Source: Sapria himalayana
Taxonomy: Eukaryota > Streptophyta > Magnoliopsida > Malpighiales > Rafflesiaceae
Direction: 5' to 3'
DNA length: 64,000 nucleotides
NCBI GenBank assembly: GCA_029783825.1
Contig: JAREIK010002275.1
Span: 62,001-126,000, forward strand
Of this stretch, positions 1-13,365 are shown piece after piece (the stretch's first letter is position 1; each line of letters begins with the position of its first letter). The notes beneath the pieces were generated by a model. That model saw only the letters and a program-made list of their open reading frames with translations, searched no databases and had not been told where the DNA came from. The position numbers and the translations under genes were made by a program.

Positions 1-99
1 TATCGATCTATATCTCTATCTATCTATTTATCAATCGCTTTATCTCTATTTCTCTTTATCTATATATTTCTTTCTTTTTGCCTCTATCTATCTATCACT

Positions 100-304
100 T
101 TATCTTTCTATCTCTCTATCTCCCTTTCTATCTTTCTCTCTCTCTCTTTCTCTTTATCTCTCCATCTCCTTGTCTATCTCTCAATCTCTCAATCTCTCTA
201 TTTCTTTATATCTCTATCTCATTTTCTCTCAATCTTATAACCTCACTATCTCTCAATCTTTATACCTACCTACCTATGTACCTATCTCCATACCTACCTA
301 GCTA
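100..304 (+). repeat. CT-rich block followed by ACCTACCTAGCT motif (module 0)
   Basis: Units shift from TATC to TCTCTA and TCTCAA, then to a run of ACCT units ending in ACCTACCTAGCTATC at about 290-304. The same order, CT-rich block then ACCT/CTAGCT, recurs at about 1158-1574, 3460-3742 and 5085-5222. Confidence 0.6.
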
Positions 305-924
305 TCTATCTATCTCTCTATATACCTACATACCTATATCTATCTATTTATCTTTTTGTCTTTATATTTTTACTCTCCCCGTCTCTCTATCTATCCTCTA
401 TCTCTGTGTCTGTTTCTACCTAACATTCTATCTCTCTATCTTTCAATCTATCTATCTAACTATCTATCTGTCTATCTGACTATCTATCTATTTATCTATA
501 TGTCTATATGTCTATCTGTCAATCTGTCTATATGTTAATCTTTCAATCTATCTATTTGTTTATCTATCTATCTATCTGTCTATATAACTATGTATCTATC
601 TATTTTTCTATCTGAGTATCTATCTATTTGTCTATCTATCTATCTATCTATCATTCTATTTATCTATCTTACTATCTGTCTACTACCTATCAATCTATTT
701 GTTTATCTTATTATCTCTTTATATTTTCTTGACTATCTATCATTTAGTTTTTTGTTTGTCTATCTGTCTTTTTGCCTGACAATATATATGCTTGACTACT
801 TTTGTTCCTGACTATTTGTCTGCCTGACTTTTTGTATACCTGACTATCTATCTGCCTATCTATCTATTTGTTTGTCTATTTGTTTGTCAACATTTCTGTC
901 TGTTATTCTATTTGTCTGTCTGTT

Positions 925-1574
925 TATTAGTCTATCTGTTAGTCTATCTATTAGTCTATCTATTAGTCTATCTATTTTTATTAAGTATGTCAACCTATTA
1001 GTTTGTCAGCCTATCAGTCTATCAGACTACAAATGTATTAGTATGTTAGTCTATAACTCAGTCAATCAGTCAGTCAGTCAGTGAGTTAGTTATTCAGACT
1101 ATCTATTTGTTTATCTATCTATTTGTCTATATGTCTATTCATCTATTTGTGTATCTTTCTATATGTCTATCTCTCTTTCTCTCTATCTCTCTATCTACAT
1201 GTATCTTTATCCCACTATCTCTCTATCTCTATATCTTTATATCTCTATATCTCTCTATCTCTTTCTCTATTTATCTCCCTATATCTCTATCTCTCTATCT
1301 TTGTAACTCCATATCTCTCTATCTTTCTATTACTCTATCTCTTTATATCCTTATCTATCTATTTCTTTTTCTTTCTATCTCTTTCTATCTCTATCTTTTT
1401 TTCTATCCATCTTTCTATCTATGTTCTATATCTCTATCTCTCTATCTTCCTCTATATCTCTCAATCTCTAATTCTCTAAATCTCAATCTATCTTTCTCTC
1501 TATATCTCTATCTCTCTATCTCTTTATCTTTCTATCTCTAATTCTATTTACCTAATTAACTACTAACCTAGCTT
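925..1574 (+). repeat. TAGT block, CT-rich block, ACCTAGCT end (module 1)
   Basis: At 925-1100 the units become TTAG/TCAG-rich (repeated TCTATTAGTC and CAGTCAGTCAGT). At about 1158-1545 they become TCTCTA-rich. At 1549-1574 ACCTAATTAAC and ACCTAGCTTG follow, after which plain TATC resumes. This is one instance of a mosaic module seen at least three times in the first 5.3 kb. Confidence 0.6.
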
Positions 1575-3365
1575 GTTATCTATCGATCTATCTATCTATC
1601 TACATGCCTATCTATCTATTTATATCTCTGTCTCTCTATCTATCTATATTTCTCACTATCTGTCTTTCTATCTGTTTCTCTATCTCTCTATCTATATTTA
1701 TGTTTATTTGACTATATAACTATCTAACAATCTATCTATCTATATGACTATCTATTTATCTATCTATCTATTAGTCTATATATCTCTCTATATATCTTTC
1801 TATCTATCTATATGTATGTCTGTCTATCTATCTATCTGTATGTATGTCTGTCTATCTATCTATCTATTTGTCTATCTTACTATATACCTATGTGTCAATC
1901 AATCTATCTATCTATTTATCTATCTATCTATCTTTATATATTTATGCTATCTATCTGTTTATCTATCTATCTATCTATCCATCTCTCCATCTCTCCATCT
2001 ATCAATCTATCTATCTAGTTATCTATCTTTCTCTCTATATCTTTTTGACTATTTTTGTATCTGTCTATCAATATGTTTATCTATAAATCTATTTATCTAT
2101 CGATCTATCTGTCTAATTATCTATCTGTCTATCTATCTATTTGTTTATCTATCTAATTGTATTTCTACATTTCTGTCTATTTATCAATCTGTCTATTTGT
2201 CTATCTTTTAATATGACTATCTGTCTTTTTGTCGATCTATATGTCTATCTATCTAACTATAAATCTATTTATCTATCTATATGACTATTTGTCTATGTGT
2301 CTATGTGTCTGTCGATCAATCAATCAATCTATTTATCTATCAATCTTTATTTTTTTTGTATATATCTATCTGTCTCTCGGTTAATTAATCTATCTATCTA
2401 TCTTTTGGACTATTTTTTTTAATTTATCTATTTATTTATCTTTGTTTCTGTCTATCTGCATATATGTCATCTTTATATCAATTTAGTTATCTATATGAAA
2501 ATCTATATATTTATCTATATGTCTATCTTTATAACAATTTTTCTTTCTATATATCTATTTGTATATCTAACTATTTGTATATTTGTCTATTAGTCTACCT
2601 ATATATCTCTATTTTATTGTTTATCTATCTATCTTTCTATTTGTCTATGTATGTAGTTGTATAGATGTTTATCTACCTATCTATCTAACTATTTATCTAT
2701 CTATGTGTCTTTCTAGATATTTGTCTCTCTACTATTTGACTATCTATCAATTTATTTATCTATCAATTGTTTATCTAGCTTTTTGTCCATCTATTTTTCT
2801 ATTTATCTATTTATCTATCTATTTATCTATCTGTCTGTCTATAAATATATATCTATCTATCTAATTATTCATCTAACTAAGTATTTGTGTATCTATTTAT
2901 TTTTTTATTTGTTTATCTATTTATTTTTGTGTCTATCTTCATATCTATCTATCTATGTATCTATCAATCTATCAATCTATAAATATATGTCTTTATATAT
3001 CTATCTATCTATCCATCTAAATATATAACTCTATCTGTCTATTTATTTGTCAATCTTTTTATTTTCCTAAATACCTATTTATCTATCATTCTATATTTTT
3101 ATCTACCTGTCTATCTATATGTAAATCTATATATCTATCTAAATTTATGTTTGTCTATATATATATATATCTATCTATCTATAAGTCTATCTCTTTATCT
3201 TTTAATCTATCTATTTGACTATCTATCTATCTTTCTTTCTATCAGTTTATCTATCTATCTGTCTATATATATATATATCTATCTATCTATCTATTTGTCT
3301 ATCTATCTATCTATCTATTTGTCTATTTGTGTTTCTACCTATCTATCTCTTTGTCTATTTATCTA

Positions 3366-3742
3366 TCTATTAGTCTATTAGTTTGTTAGTTTCTTAGTCT
3401 ATCAGTCAATCTATATATATGTATTTCTATCTTTCTATTTGTTTATCTATCAATCATTCTATCTATCTCTTTATCTTTCCAACTCTCTATCTCTATATCT
3501 CTATTTATCTATCTATCTATTTATCTCTCTATTTCTCTATCTCTCTATGTTTCTTTTTCTCTATTTCTCTATCTATTAATCTTTATATCTTTATATCTCT
3601 ATCTCTCTATCTCTCTATTCCTCTATCTCTATATATATATCTATTTTCCTTCTCTTTTTTCTATTTCTCTTTCCATCTACCTCTCTATCTCTTTTTCTCT
3701 CTATTTGCTTACCTACTTGCCTACATACATACCTACCTAGCT
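3366..3742 (+). repeat. TAGT block, CT-rich block, ACCTAGCT end (module 2)
   Basis: The order matches module 1: TTAGTCTATTAGTTTG and CAGTCAATC at 3366-3412, TCTCTA-rich DNA at about 3460-3705, then ACCTACTTGCCTACATAC leading into ACCTACCTAGCTATC at about 3709-3745. The CT-rich part is shorter than in module 1. Confidence 0.6.
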
Positions 3743-4904
3743 ATCTGTATATTTATTTATTTGTAAACCTATCTATTTGTCAATTTGTCTCTCTATATTT
3801 GTTGATGTGTCTATAAGGCTCTTTTTCTCCGTCTATCTGTCTGTCTCTTAAATGTATTTTTGTCTATCTTTTTATCTCTACATGTCCAAATCTTTTTATA
3901 TATCTATCTGACTATCTATTGATCAATCTATATGTCTATCTATCTATCTATCTATCAAATATATGTCTATCTATCTATCTATCTGTTTATTTATCTATCT
4001 ATCTATATGTCTATCTATCTATATGTCTATATATCTATCTATTTATCTATCTATCTTTCTATCTATCTTTCGTTCTATTTTTCTTTATATCTATCTATCA
4101 ATCTCTCTATCTATCTATATATCTGTCTGTCTAAATGTCTATATGTCTATCTATTGATATGTCTATCTATATATCTATTTGTCTGTCTATCATTCTATCT
4201 ATTTTTCTATCTATCTATCTATCTATCCAGCTGTCTTTATGTCTATCTATCTATATGTCTACATGTCTAACTGTCTATATGTATAATTGCTTAACTATCT
4301 ATTTTTCTACTTGTCTAACTGTATATCTATCTAATTTTCTATCTATCTATAAATCTATATTTTATCTATTTATCTATGTTAAAGTGTCTATTAATCAAAC
4401 TATCTATTTGTATATTAGTCTAACTCTATATTTGTCTATATATTTATCTGCCTATATGTCTACCTATCTATCTATCTATTTATATATTTACTTATTTGTC
4501 AATCTTTCTATCTATCTACATGTCTATCTATCTATATGTCTATTTGTATTTTTGTCTCTCTTTCTATATGTCTATCTATATATATGTCTACCTGTCTATC
4601 TATCTATATATATATCTATATAAATGAGTATCGTTCTCTCTGTATATCTATCTATATGTCTATATATCTATTAGTCTATTTTATTAGATGTATATTATTT
4701 TCTATCTATCTATTTATCTTTCTTTCTATTTTTCTGTCTATCTTTTTGTATATATGTTTATCTACTTATCTATCTAACTATCAATCATGTATCTATCTGA
4801 GTCTCTATCTATCTATCTATCTAATTTTCTTTCTATCTATTTTTCTATCTATCAATCTGTTTATATGTGTACCTATTTATCTATCTTTTTGTTTTTCTAT
4901 CTAT

Positions 4905-5225
4905 CTATCAGTCAATCAGTTTTTAGTCTATTAGTTTATCAGTCTGTTATTCTATTAGTACGTTGGTCTATCTACCTACACATTTGTTGTTTTATCTATT
5001 AATTTTTCTGTCTATCTATCTATTAGTATATCTATCTTTATCCCTATCCCTTTATATCTTTATATCGTTATCTATCTAACAATATATCTCTATATTTCTT
5101 TATTTCTCTATCTCTCTATCACTTTTTCTCACTATCTCTCTACCTATCTACCTATATACCTATCTATATTTTTATATCTCTATCTTTCTAACTAATTACA
5201 TACATATCGAGCTACCTACATACTT
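4905..5225 (+). repeat. TAGT block, CT-rich block, ACCT end (module 3)
   Basis: CAGTCAATCAGT and TTAGTCTATTAG units lie at about 4905-4965. TCTCTA-rich DNA follows at about 5085-5140, then ACCTATCTACCTATATACC and GAGCTACCTACATAC to 5222. This is the third occurrence of the same order. A second CT-rich stretch follows at about 5308-5400. Confidence 0.55.
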
Positions 5226-5272
5226 ATCTATCGGTTAATCTATATATTTGTGTACTTGTATATCTATTTAAC

Positions 5273-5303
<31 letters not shown>

Positions 5304-7470
5304 TATTCTCTCAATCCCTCTTTGTGTCTCTCTATCTATCTCTCTATTTCTTTGCAAGTATTTTTGTCAATCTTTCTCTTTCTCTCTATCTCTCTATCAA
5401 TCTATTTAACTATCTGTCTATCTATTTATCTGTGAATCCATCTTTCTATATTTCGATCTATCTATCTATCTGTCTATCTATCTATCTATTGGTCTGTCTA
5501 TCTATCCATCCATCTATCTGTCTATATGTATATCTATCTATATGTCTTTCTTTTTATCTATCTATATATCTAACTATTTATTTATCTCTCTATCTATTTT
5601 TTAGATATCGGTCTATTTATCTATATGTCAATCTATCTATCTATATATCTATATATATTTCAATGTATCTATCTATCTATTTGTCTATCTTTCAACCTGT
5701 CTATATGTCTATCTATCTATCTTTCTATCTATCTAACTATTTATATGTTTATATGGCTTTCTGTCTATATATTTATCTGTTTATTTGTCTAATTGTCTAT
5801 CTATTTGTCTATCGATCCATAAATCCATCTGACTGTCTGTCGAATATCCATATATCTATTTTTCTATCAATCTATCTATTTATCTGTCTATTAGTCGAAC
5901 TATATATATATATATATCTATATATATCTATATATATATCTGACAATCTATGAATCTATCTATTGATCTATATATTGATTTGTCTATCTATCTATCTATC
6001 TAACTTTTTGTCTATATGTCTATTTGTATATCTCTCAATCTATCTAAATGTCTATCTGTATATCTATTAATCTATCTATATCTCTTTCTATATATGTGTC
6101 TATCTGTCTCTCTGTCAATATGTCTATATGACTATTAGTCTTTCTATCTATAAATTTTTGTGTATCTATATATCTATCTATTTATCAATCTATCTATTTG
6201 TATATATGTTGATCTACCTACTTACATATTTATCTATCTCTTTATCTATGTGTCTATCAAGCTATCTGTTATATATTATTTTAGTATCTATCTGTCTGTC
6301 TATATATTATTTGAGTATCAATCTATCTATCTGTATAATTGTTAATCTATTTATATGTTTATCTGTCTATCTAACTAACTAACTATATGCCTATCTGTCT
6401 ATATGTCTATCTATTTATCAATCTATATGTGTATTTGGCTATTTGTCTTTCTGTGTTTCTGTCCATTAGTCTATCTTTCTCTCTATCTTTATATCTATTT
6501 GTCTATCAATCTATCTATATGTATGTCTATTTGTCTATTTGTCTATTTATCTATATGTCTATTTCTGTATCTAACTATATGTATTTCTGCATATCTATTT
6601 ATATTGTAATCAATCTATCATTCGATCTCCCTACGTATTTATTTGTTTATCTTTCATCTTGGATATTAATCTATCGGTGTATATTTCTATAATTATATAA
6701 GTCTATATCTCTATTTATATAATTGTCTTTTTGTCTATCTATATATTTATTTTATCTGTCTATCTTTCTTTCTTTCTATATGTTTATCTATCATTTAATC
6801 TATCTATATATCAATCTATCTATCTATCTATATATCAATCAATATTTCTATCTATCTATATGTCTATCTATCTATATGTCTATATGTATATATGTATATA
6901 TGTATATATATATATATATATGTTTATATGTCTATATGTTTACCTGTCTAAATGTCTATGTTTCTATTTGTCATTCTATCAATCTATCAATTTGTCTAAC
7001 TATCTAACTTTGTAATTATCTATCTATCTATATATCTTACTATCTAATTATATTTCTTTAGTCTTGGTATCTAATAGTCTATTAGTCTATCTATCTATCT
7101 ATCTATATTTCTTTCTTTCTATCTGTTTATTTATCTATCTATTTATCTATTTGTTTTTCTTTTTTTTATATATCTATAAATATGTCTATTTGTCTATCTA
7201 TCGACCTATGTGTCTATCTATCTATCTATTTATCTTTCTTTCAATCTATCTTTTTATCTATTTATCTATCTATTTCTTTATCTGCCTATCTAATTATTTG
7301 TCTTTCTATCTATTAGTCTATCTGTCTATCTCTGTATTTGTGTATATTTATATCTTTCTATCTATTTATCTTTCTCTCTATATATCTATGTATCTATATA
7401 TATATGTATATTTATCTATCTGCTTATTTGTCGATTAGTCTATTTTTTATCTATCTATCTATCTATCTAT

Positions 7471-7502
<32 letters not shown>

Positions 7503-9888
7503 TTATCTATCTTTATGATTATGTGTCTATCAAGCAATTTGTCTATCTGAATTTTTATTTGTCTAACTATCTATTAATCTATCTATCTATCTATCTATCT
7601 GATGTAAATATGTCCATCGATCTATCTAATAAATTGTTTATTTGTCTATTTGTCTATCTATCTATCTATGTATCAATCTATTTTTCTATTTGCTCCTCTT
7701 TCCATATATTTATCTATCTATCTATCTATCATTGTGTTAATTTATCTATTTGTCTATATCTCGATTTATCTATCTGTAATTTAATTTATCCATCAATCTA
7801 TCTAACTATCTAATAGAATCTAACTATTTAACTATTTATCTTCTATTTGTATATCTGTCTAACTATCTAACTATCTTTCTATCTATCAATTTATCAGTCT
7901 ATATCTATTTATGTATCAATTAATCTATTTATCTATTTATTATTCTATCTGTCTATTTATTAATCTATTTATTTGTTTATCTATCTCTCTATCTAATTAT
8001 ATGTCAATCTACTTATATCCCTATCTATCTATTTATCTAAATGTCCATATATCTATGTTTCATTATATCTATCTATCTATCTATATGATATTTCTATCTG
8101 TCTATCTTTCTATCAATCTATTTTAATATCTATCTATTTGTTTATTTGCCTATCTATCTATCAATCCCTCTCACTATATATCTATCTATCTCTAAATGTC
8201 TAACAATCCAATATAAATATCTATTTATCTATTTATTAATCTATGTCTATGAGATTATATGTCTATCTATCTATCTATCTGTCTCTCTTTCTCTCTCTTT
8301 ATATATCTAACTATCATACTATCATTTGTCTATATGTCTAATAGTCTCTTTATATATCTATCTATCTATGTCTATCTATCTATCTGCTTGTCTATCTCTA
8401 TAGCTATCTATATATCTTTCTAAATGTCTATATATCAATTTAACTTTCTATCTATCTATATATATGTGTCTATCCTTCTATCAATCAATTTTTATTTCTA
8501 TCTATTTGTCTATCTATTTATCTGTCTATCATTTTTTAATATATATCTATATCTATAAATGTCTATCTATCAATATTTATATCTATCTATCTTTCTGTCT
8601 ATCTCTCTAACTATATCTCTAAGTATCTATCTATTTGTATATCTTTCATTCTGTCTATTAGACTTTAGTCAACCAATCTATCAGTTTATCAATCGAACAA
8701 TTTATCTATCTATATATCTGTCTATCTATCTATCTATCTTTCTATATATCTATCGATCTATCAATATGTTTGTCTCTCTATTTGTCTATGTGTTTATTTA
8801 TCTATATTTATATCTATTTTATGTATAAATATCTATGTCTATCTATCTATTTAACTATCTAAATATCTATTTTCAATTTTTCTATCTCTTTATATATCTA
8901 ACTATATTTCTATATATAAGTCTATTTTTCAATCTTTCTTTCTATCTATGTATATGTCTATCTATCTATTTTTCAATCTATCTTTTTATCTATCTATCTA
9001 TCTATATATCTTTCTATCTATCTATTTATCTATCTATCTGCATATCTATCTCTTTATCTATCTGGCTATCATTCTAAGTGTTTATATATCAATCAATCTA
9101 TTTGTTTATGAGCCTATCAATCTATATCTCTATATGTCTGTCAAACTATCTATATATTTATCTATTTGTCTAACTATCTAATCATTCTCTCTATCTATCA
9201 ATCAATCTTTCAAAGTGTCTATCTGTCAATCTATCTATTTATCTATCTATCTCACTATATAACTATCTAACTATCTATTTTTTTATATGTCTAACTAACT
9301 ATCTTTCTGTCTATTAGTCTTATAGTCTATTTATCTATATGTCTATCTATCTATCTATCTATCTGTTTATCTATATATTTCTATATCTCTCTATCTGTCT
9401 ATATTCTATTTATCTATATATCTATTTATTAATTAATTTGTTTATTTGCCTATATATTTATCTTTTTAATTATCTATCTATCTTTCTATTTAAGAATCTA
9501 TCTATCTATCTATCTTTTTTAAATCTATCTATCTACCTATTTGTCCATCAGACTATTTATCTATTTCTTAATCTGTATATGTATCTTTCTATATGTCTAT
9601 ATGTCTAGACTATATGTCTATTTATCTATTTATCTATTTTTTTAAATGTTTATCTTTCTATTTGTGTAACTATCTAAAATTTATAATTCTATTTTATATC
9701 TATCTATCTTTCTTTCTATATATCTGTCTATCTATATATATATCTATCTATTTGCTTATAAGCTTATCTATCTATCTATTTGTCTGTCTGTCTATATGTC
9801 TATTATTTATATGTCTATCTGTCAGTCTGTCTATATGTCTATCTATTTATATGTCTATTTGTCTATCTATCTTTCTTTCTATCTATTC

Positions 9889-9920
<32 letters not shown>

Positions 9921-10449
9921 ATCTATTCATCTATCTATCTATCTAACTTTCTATCTATCGATCGATCTATCTATCTATCTATATGTTTATTAATCTATTT
10001 CTCTATTTTTATCTATCTACGTGTCTAAATCATCTATGTGTCTATATATCTATATATCTATTTATCTAATTATCAACTATATATTTTTATTTATATATCT
10101 ATCTAACTAACTAACTTACTACATTTATGTCAATTAGTATATTAGTCAATCTATCTATCTATATATTTATCTATTTATTTATCTATCTATGAATCTATGT
10201 ATCTATCTATTTGTTTATATGTTTATCTATCTATCTTTTTATCTATCTTTGTATCTATCTATCTATCAATTTATCTAACTATCTATCTATCAATTTTTCA
10301 ATTTGTCTATATCTTTATTTATCTATTTATCTGTTTGTCTGTCTATCTTTCTATTTACCTATCAATATCTCTATCTCTCTATCTATGTATTTGTTTTTCA
10401 ATCTAACTTTCTAACTTTATAACTATCTATATGTCTATCTTTTTTTTAT

Positions 10450-11767
10450 AAAGTTTGTTTATTATTTATATACCTCTCTTTTGGCGGAGAAATACCGTTT
10501 GTAGAAGCTACTTCTACCCTTTACCCTCTTACAACCATTCCCCATTACTAAAGACTAATAATATAATCTTTCTAGCACTATTGAAATAACTTAAAATAAG
10601 TTTACTCTTTACTAAAATGAGTTTCCTTCTTTTATCTTTCTAGCACTTCCTGGAACATCTCTTCTATGCTGATATCACCCTTTTTATGCAGTTTATAACG
10701 TATTGCCTGCATAAAATAACAAGAATTTCACCCACTTTGCAGGATTCCTTTCAACCTTGTTGCCCATATTCTGCCAAAGCTTTCCTCTTCTATCTGTCCT
10801 ATTCCTTGACCCTCTTTGTTTAACAATATAGCTTTAAATTTATATCTTGAGAGCCATTTCCAAGCTACTTTGCAGCATCCTCATATTTCCTGCATAAAAT
10901 AACAGGAATATCTCCTGCTTTGCAAATTTCTTTCTACCTTGTTGCACATATTCTGCCCACGCTTTGCATCATCCTCTTTTCCGACCTCCTGGACTAGACA
11001 CTTACCTCTCCTAGGACCTTTTATTAATACAAACACATGATTCTGAAACTTTCAGACTTCTAAACCCTTTCTACATGATTAAACACTGTTAAAAAACTTA
11101 AAACATGACTTGACTCTTGCTAGTTACAGATTCTTACTGGTAAAAACATAACACATGACAAACTTTTACAGACTCTTGCTGGTAAAAAACATAACACATG
11201 ACAAATTTTTACAGACTCTTGCTAGTTACAAACTTCTTTTAATTCCAAGGAATATGATTTGATTGCCCCTTTAATGCTTTCCTATAAACACAAAACCAGA
11301 AACATACCAAAGGGATAGAAAATTCGAGCCCTTACCTTTACATTCCCTTATCTTTGACTTGTGAGGTGATCCTTGCAGTGACTGTAAAAGAAAAAAATAG
11401 CAACTATATTTTCTGGTTGTTTCTTCGCTGTTAATCTGCATAGACAGATTCTCCTGCAAAGAAGCTACCACAATTCCACAGCTTATATTATTATACTTAT
11501 CTTATTCTATTTTCCATATTCTATCTTCATATTCTTTTAATTTTCAGATTCCCCTTCACAGCAGCTACTGGATTTTCATATTCTATTTTTTCTGTTAATA
11601 CTACCCTTCCTAAATCTTAAATAAGGGAAGGCCTTCCTATCCAGTTTCACTATTCCTTTTACTTTTTCTGGCATCGAAACCTCATCAAATTCATTATCTC
11701 CTCTTATCGAACCTAGTCTTGCAAGACTATCCGCCAAAGTATTAGCTTCTCTATATATATGTAAGAT
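10450..11767 (-). other. LINE 3' untranslated region with internal tandem repeats
   Basis: This is the non-coding part between the ORF2 stop and the A run. It holds two diverged direct copies of a segment starting CCTGCATAAAATAACA (from 10706 and from 10889, period 183 bp) and two adjacent copies of a 43 bp unit with CATAACACATGACAAA (about 11129-11213), flanked by GACTCTTGCTAGTTAC at both sides (11112 and 11214). A 66-codon minus-strand open frame at 11271-11471 has no recognisable features and is not called. I infer 3'UTR status from position only. Confidence 0.6.
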
Positions 11768-12160
11768 TTATGCATTAAGCATTTTAATCAGGTTCAAAAT
11801 AATTTCTATTTCATCCTCATACCTCCAAAGAGTTATTTTTCCACTTACTAAATCTACCAAAAGCATAGAGTCCACTTGAATTTGTATATTTTCTAAATCT
11901 AATTTCTTACAGACATTTAATCCTATATTCAAAGCTTTTATCTCCGAGTGGAGGGCTGAGAATGCTTCTGTAGCCGATGTAAATGCTTTTATCACATACC
12001 CGTTTGAGTCCCTTATTGCCCCTCCTCCACATGCTATACCAGTGTCCCTATTGAAGCTACCATCCGTGTTTAATGATATTTTACCTTTCGGAGGCCGATT
12101 CCAACTTATACTTTTTACCCATCCCTGTTTCGTCTTTGTAATAGCGAGGCCCCAGAACAT
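11768..12160 (-). pseudogene. LINE ORF2 C-terminal RNase H domain
   Basis: A 130-codon open frame starts with SWNRPPKGKISLNTDGSF and continues GGGAIRDSNG, SEIKALNIGL and QVDSMLLVDLV. The acidic residues in NTDGS, SEIKAL and VDS sit where the first three catalytic residues of RVT_3-type RNase H domains lie. The domain would remove RNA from the cDNA hybrid. A plant L1 lineage is known to have acquired an archaeal-like RNase H at this position. The catalytic residues look intact although the ORF upstream is broken. It ends in a stop at 11768-11770. Confidence 0.85.
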
Positions 12161-12852
12161 TCCAGCCCCTTATTTAAGCAAGAACCATCAACTTTTATAG
12201 GGTTTATACTTGATATATTTCTGATTTCTTTAATTATATCTTTAATAATTTCATTTGAATTCATTCTTATGCCCTCAAATTTACTCTTATTACGAGCTTT
12301 CCATAGGCACCATATTTCTATATGAGGTAGATTCTGGGTAAGCCAATTTTTAATGTAATTACTAGGGTTTAGATTTCCCCAACTCTTAATTCTATCAATT
12401 ATTCTATCTTCTTTTTTACTTATTTGTAACTGGTCTCCTAATTCCCTCCAGACTGCTGCAGCTATTCTCCCACTTGAAAGTAGATGATCCATTGATTCTT
12501 CATCTGTGAAGCAACATTCACATCTGGAGGTCATTTTAACACCTTTTCTTTTCACATTAGTGTCCACAGGCAGTGCATTTACCAGAACTTTCCATGCCAT
12601 CGAGCACATTTTCAGTGGAATACCTGCTCTCCAGGCCCATTTAAATAAAGACTGCACAGGTTTTTTCCTTCTTATCAATTCTTTTGCTGACTTTAGCGTA
12701 AAATTACCTTGTGGATTAAGGGTCCATTTCCATCCCGATTTATTCAATAATGAGTGAGAATCTACTATTTCCTTTTGTTTTTCCAATGCTTTCCAGCTAT
12801 TTGATTTCTGCTTAACACGATTGTGTTCTTGTTCTAGATATTTTGCTCGCAT
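12115..12852 (-). pseudogene. LINE ORF2 zf-RVT domain
   Basis: A 245-codon open frame has the pattern of the zinc-binding region in plant reverse transcriptases (zf-RVT): a WKWTLNPQGNFTLKSA opening, WAWRAGIPLKMCSMAWKVL near residue 70, NVKRKGV, CECCFTDEESMDHLL near 115 with the CxxC...H pattern, and W followed by Leu/Gln-rich sequence. The final Cys of the usual HLLxxC is Ser-Gly here, so metal binding is doubtful. The end of the frame runs out of register near 12160-12115, where the RNase H frame takes over by a frameshift. Confidence 0.85.
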
Positions 12853-12958
12853 ATATTTTGCCCAGAGGGAATCATTTTCTTTTATCCTCCACCATCCTTT
12901 TCAGTCCCAAGCAGCCTCCATGTCCTGTAAATTAATGATGCCTAAACCCGCTTCCGCC

Positions 12959-13186
12959 TTAGGATAACAGATGTCTTTCCAATTTTTCCAGTGAATTTTC
13001 TGCTTTCCATTTTTTTCCCCATAAAAAGTTTGACATTTCCATCTCTAGTTTATTTCTAAATTTCTTAGGTGGGTGTATGACTGATATAATATGTACCAGT
13101 GTACTTTGAAGGACATGGGAGATTAATGTAATCCTCCCCCCAAAACCTAATAGATCTACTTTCCAACATGCTATTTTCTTTCTCAT
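12959..13186 (-). pseudogene. LINE RT thumb / connection fragment
   Basis: A 75-codon open frame contains GFGGRITLISHVLQS and then HPPKKF and FLWG. This is the conserved segment after the RT palm in plant LINEs, normally of the form SxGGRxTLIxxVLxSxP...PK...FLWG. It is in a separate open stretch from the palm and from zf-RVT. The sequences between (13187-13365 and 12853-12958) are degenerate. Confidence 0.8.
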
Positions 13187-13365
13187 TTTGTCTAGTAAGG
13201 GCGTTAGATAATTTTCTTTCAGCCTTCCTTCATATATCGGACAACCTAAATATACTAAAGCATCTTTTTTATGTTTAAAACCCGTTATGTTTTTAATTTT
13301 TTTACCACTTTTTCGGAAGCTTTTTTTGCTAACATAAATTGACTTTTATCTTTATTAAGGGCTTG

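Larger units (their letters stand above)
1..10438 (+). repeat. Degenerate (TATC)n tetranucleotide array 1
   Basis: The stretch consists almost entirely of four-base units of the form CTAT with frequent variants (CTGT, CTTT, CAAT, TTAT, CTAA). The four-base phase is usually kept over hundreds of bases, so divergence is mainly by substitution. There is no gene: plus-strand open frames translate to Leu-Ser-Ile-Tyr periodic strings that follow directly from the repeat. The array continues past the left edge of the window and is interrupted on the right by a LINE. Sub-blocks richer in CTCT, TAGT and ACCT are listed separately. Long arrays of this kind are prone to assembly collapse or expansion, so the true length is uncertain. 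Confidence 0.95.

Noticed and set aside
78..10414. Dozens of plus-strand open frames of 60-209 codons encoding Leu-Ser-Ile-Tyr, Leu-Phe-Ile-Tyr or Ile-Tyr periodic peptides in array 1
   Set aside because: They follow directly from TATC units read in 12 nt cycles without a stop, occur in overlapping frames, and have no start context, domain or codon signature. The complement has a stop every 12 nt, which explains the one-sidedness.
12506..12757. Plus-strand open frame opposite the zf-RVT domain
   Set aside because: It is a shadow of the minus-strand LINE ORF2. The same holds for 13433-13930, 15080-15280, 15956-16201, 16123-16332 and 16880-17152.
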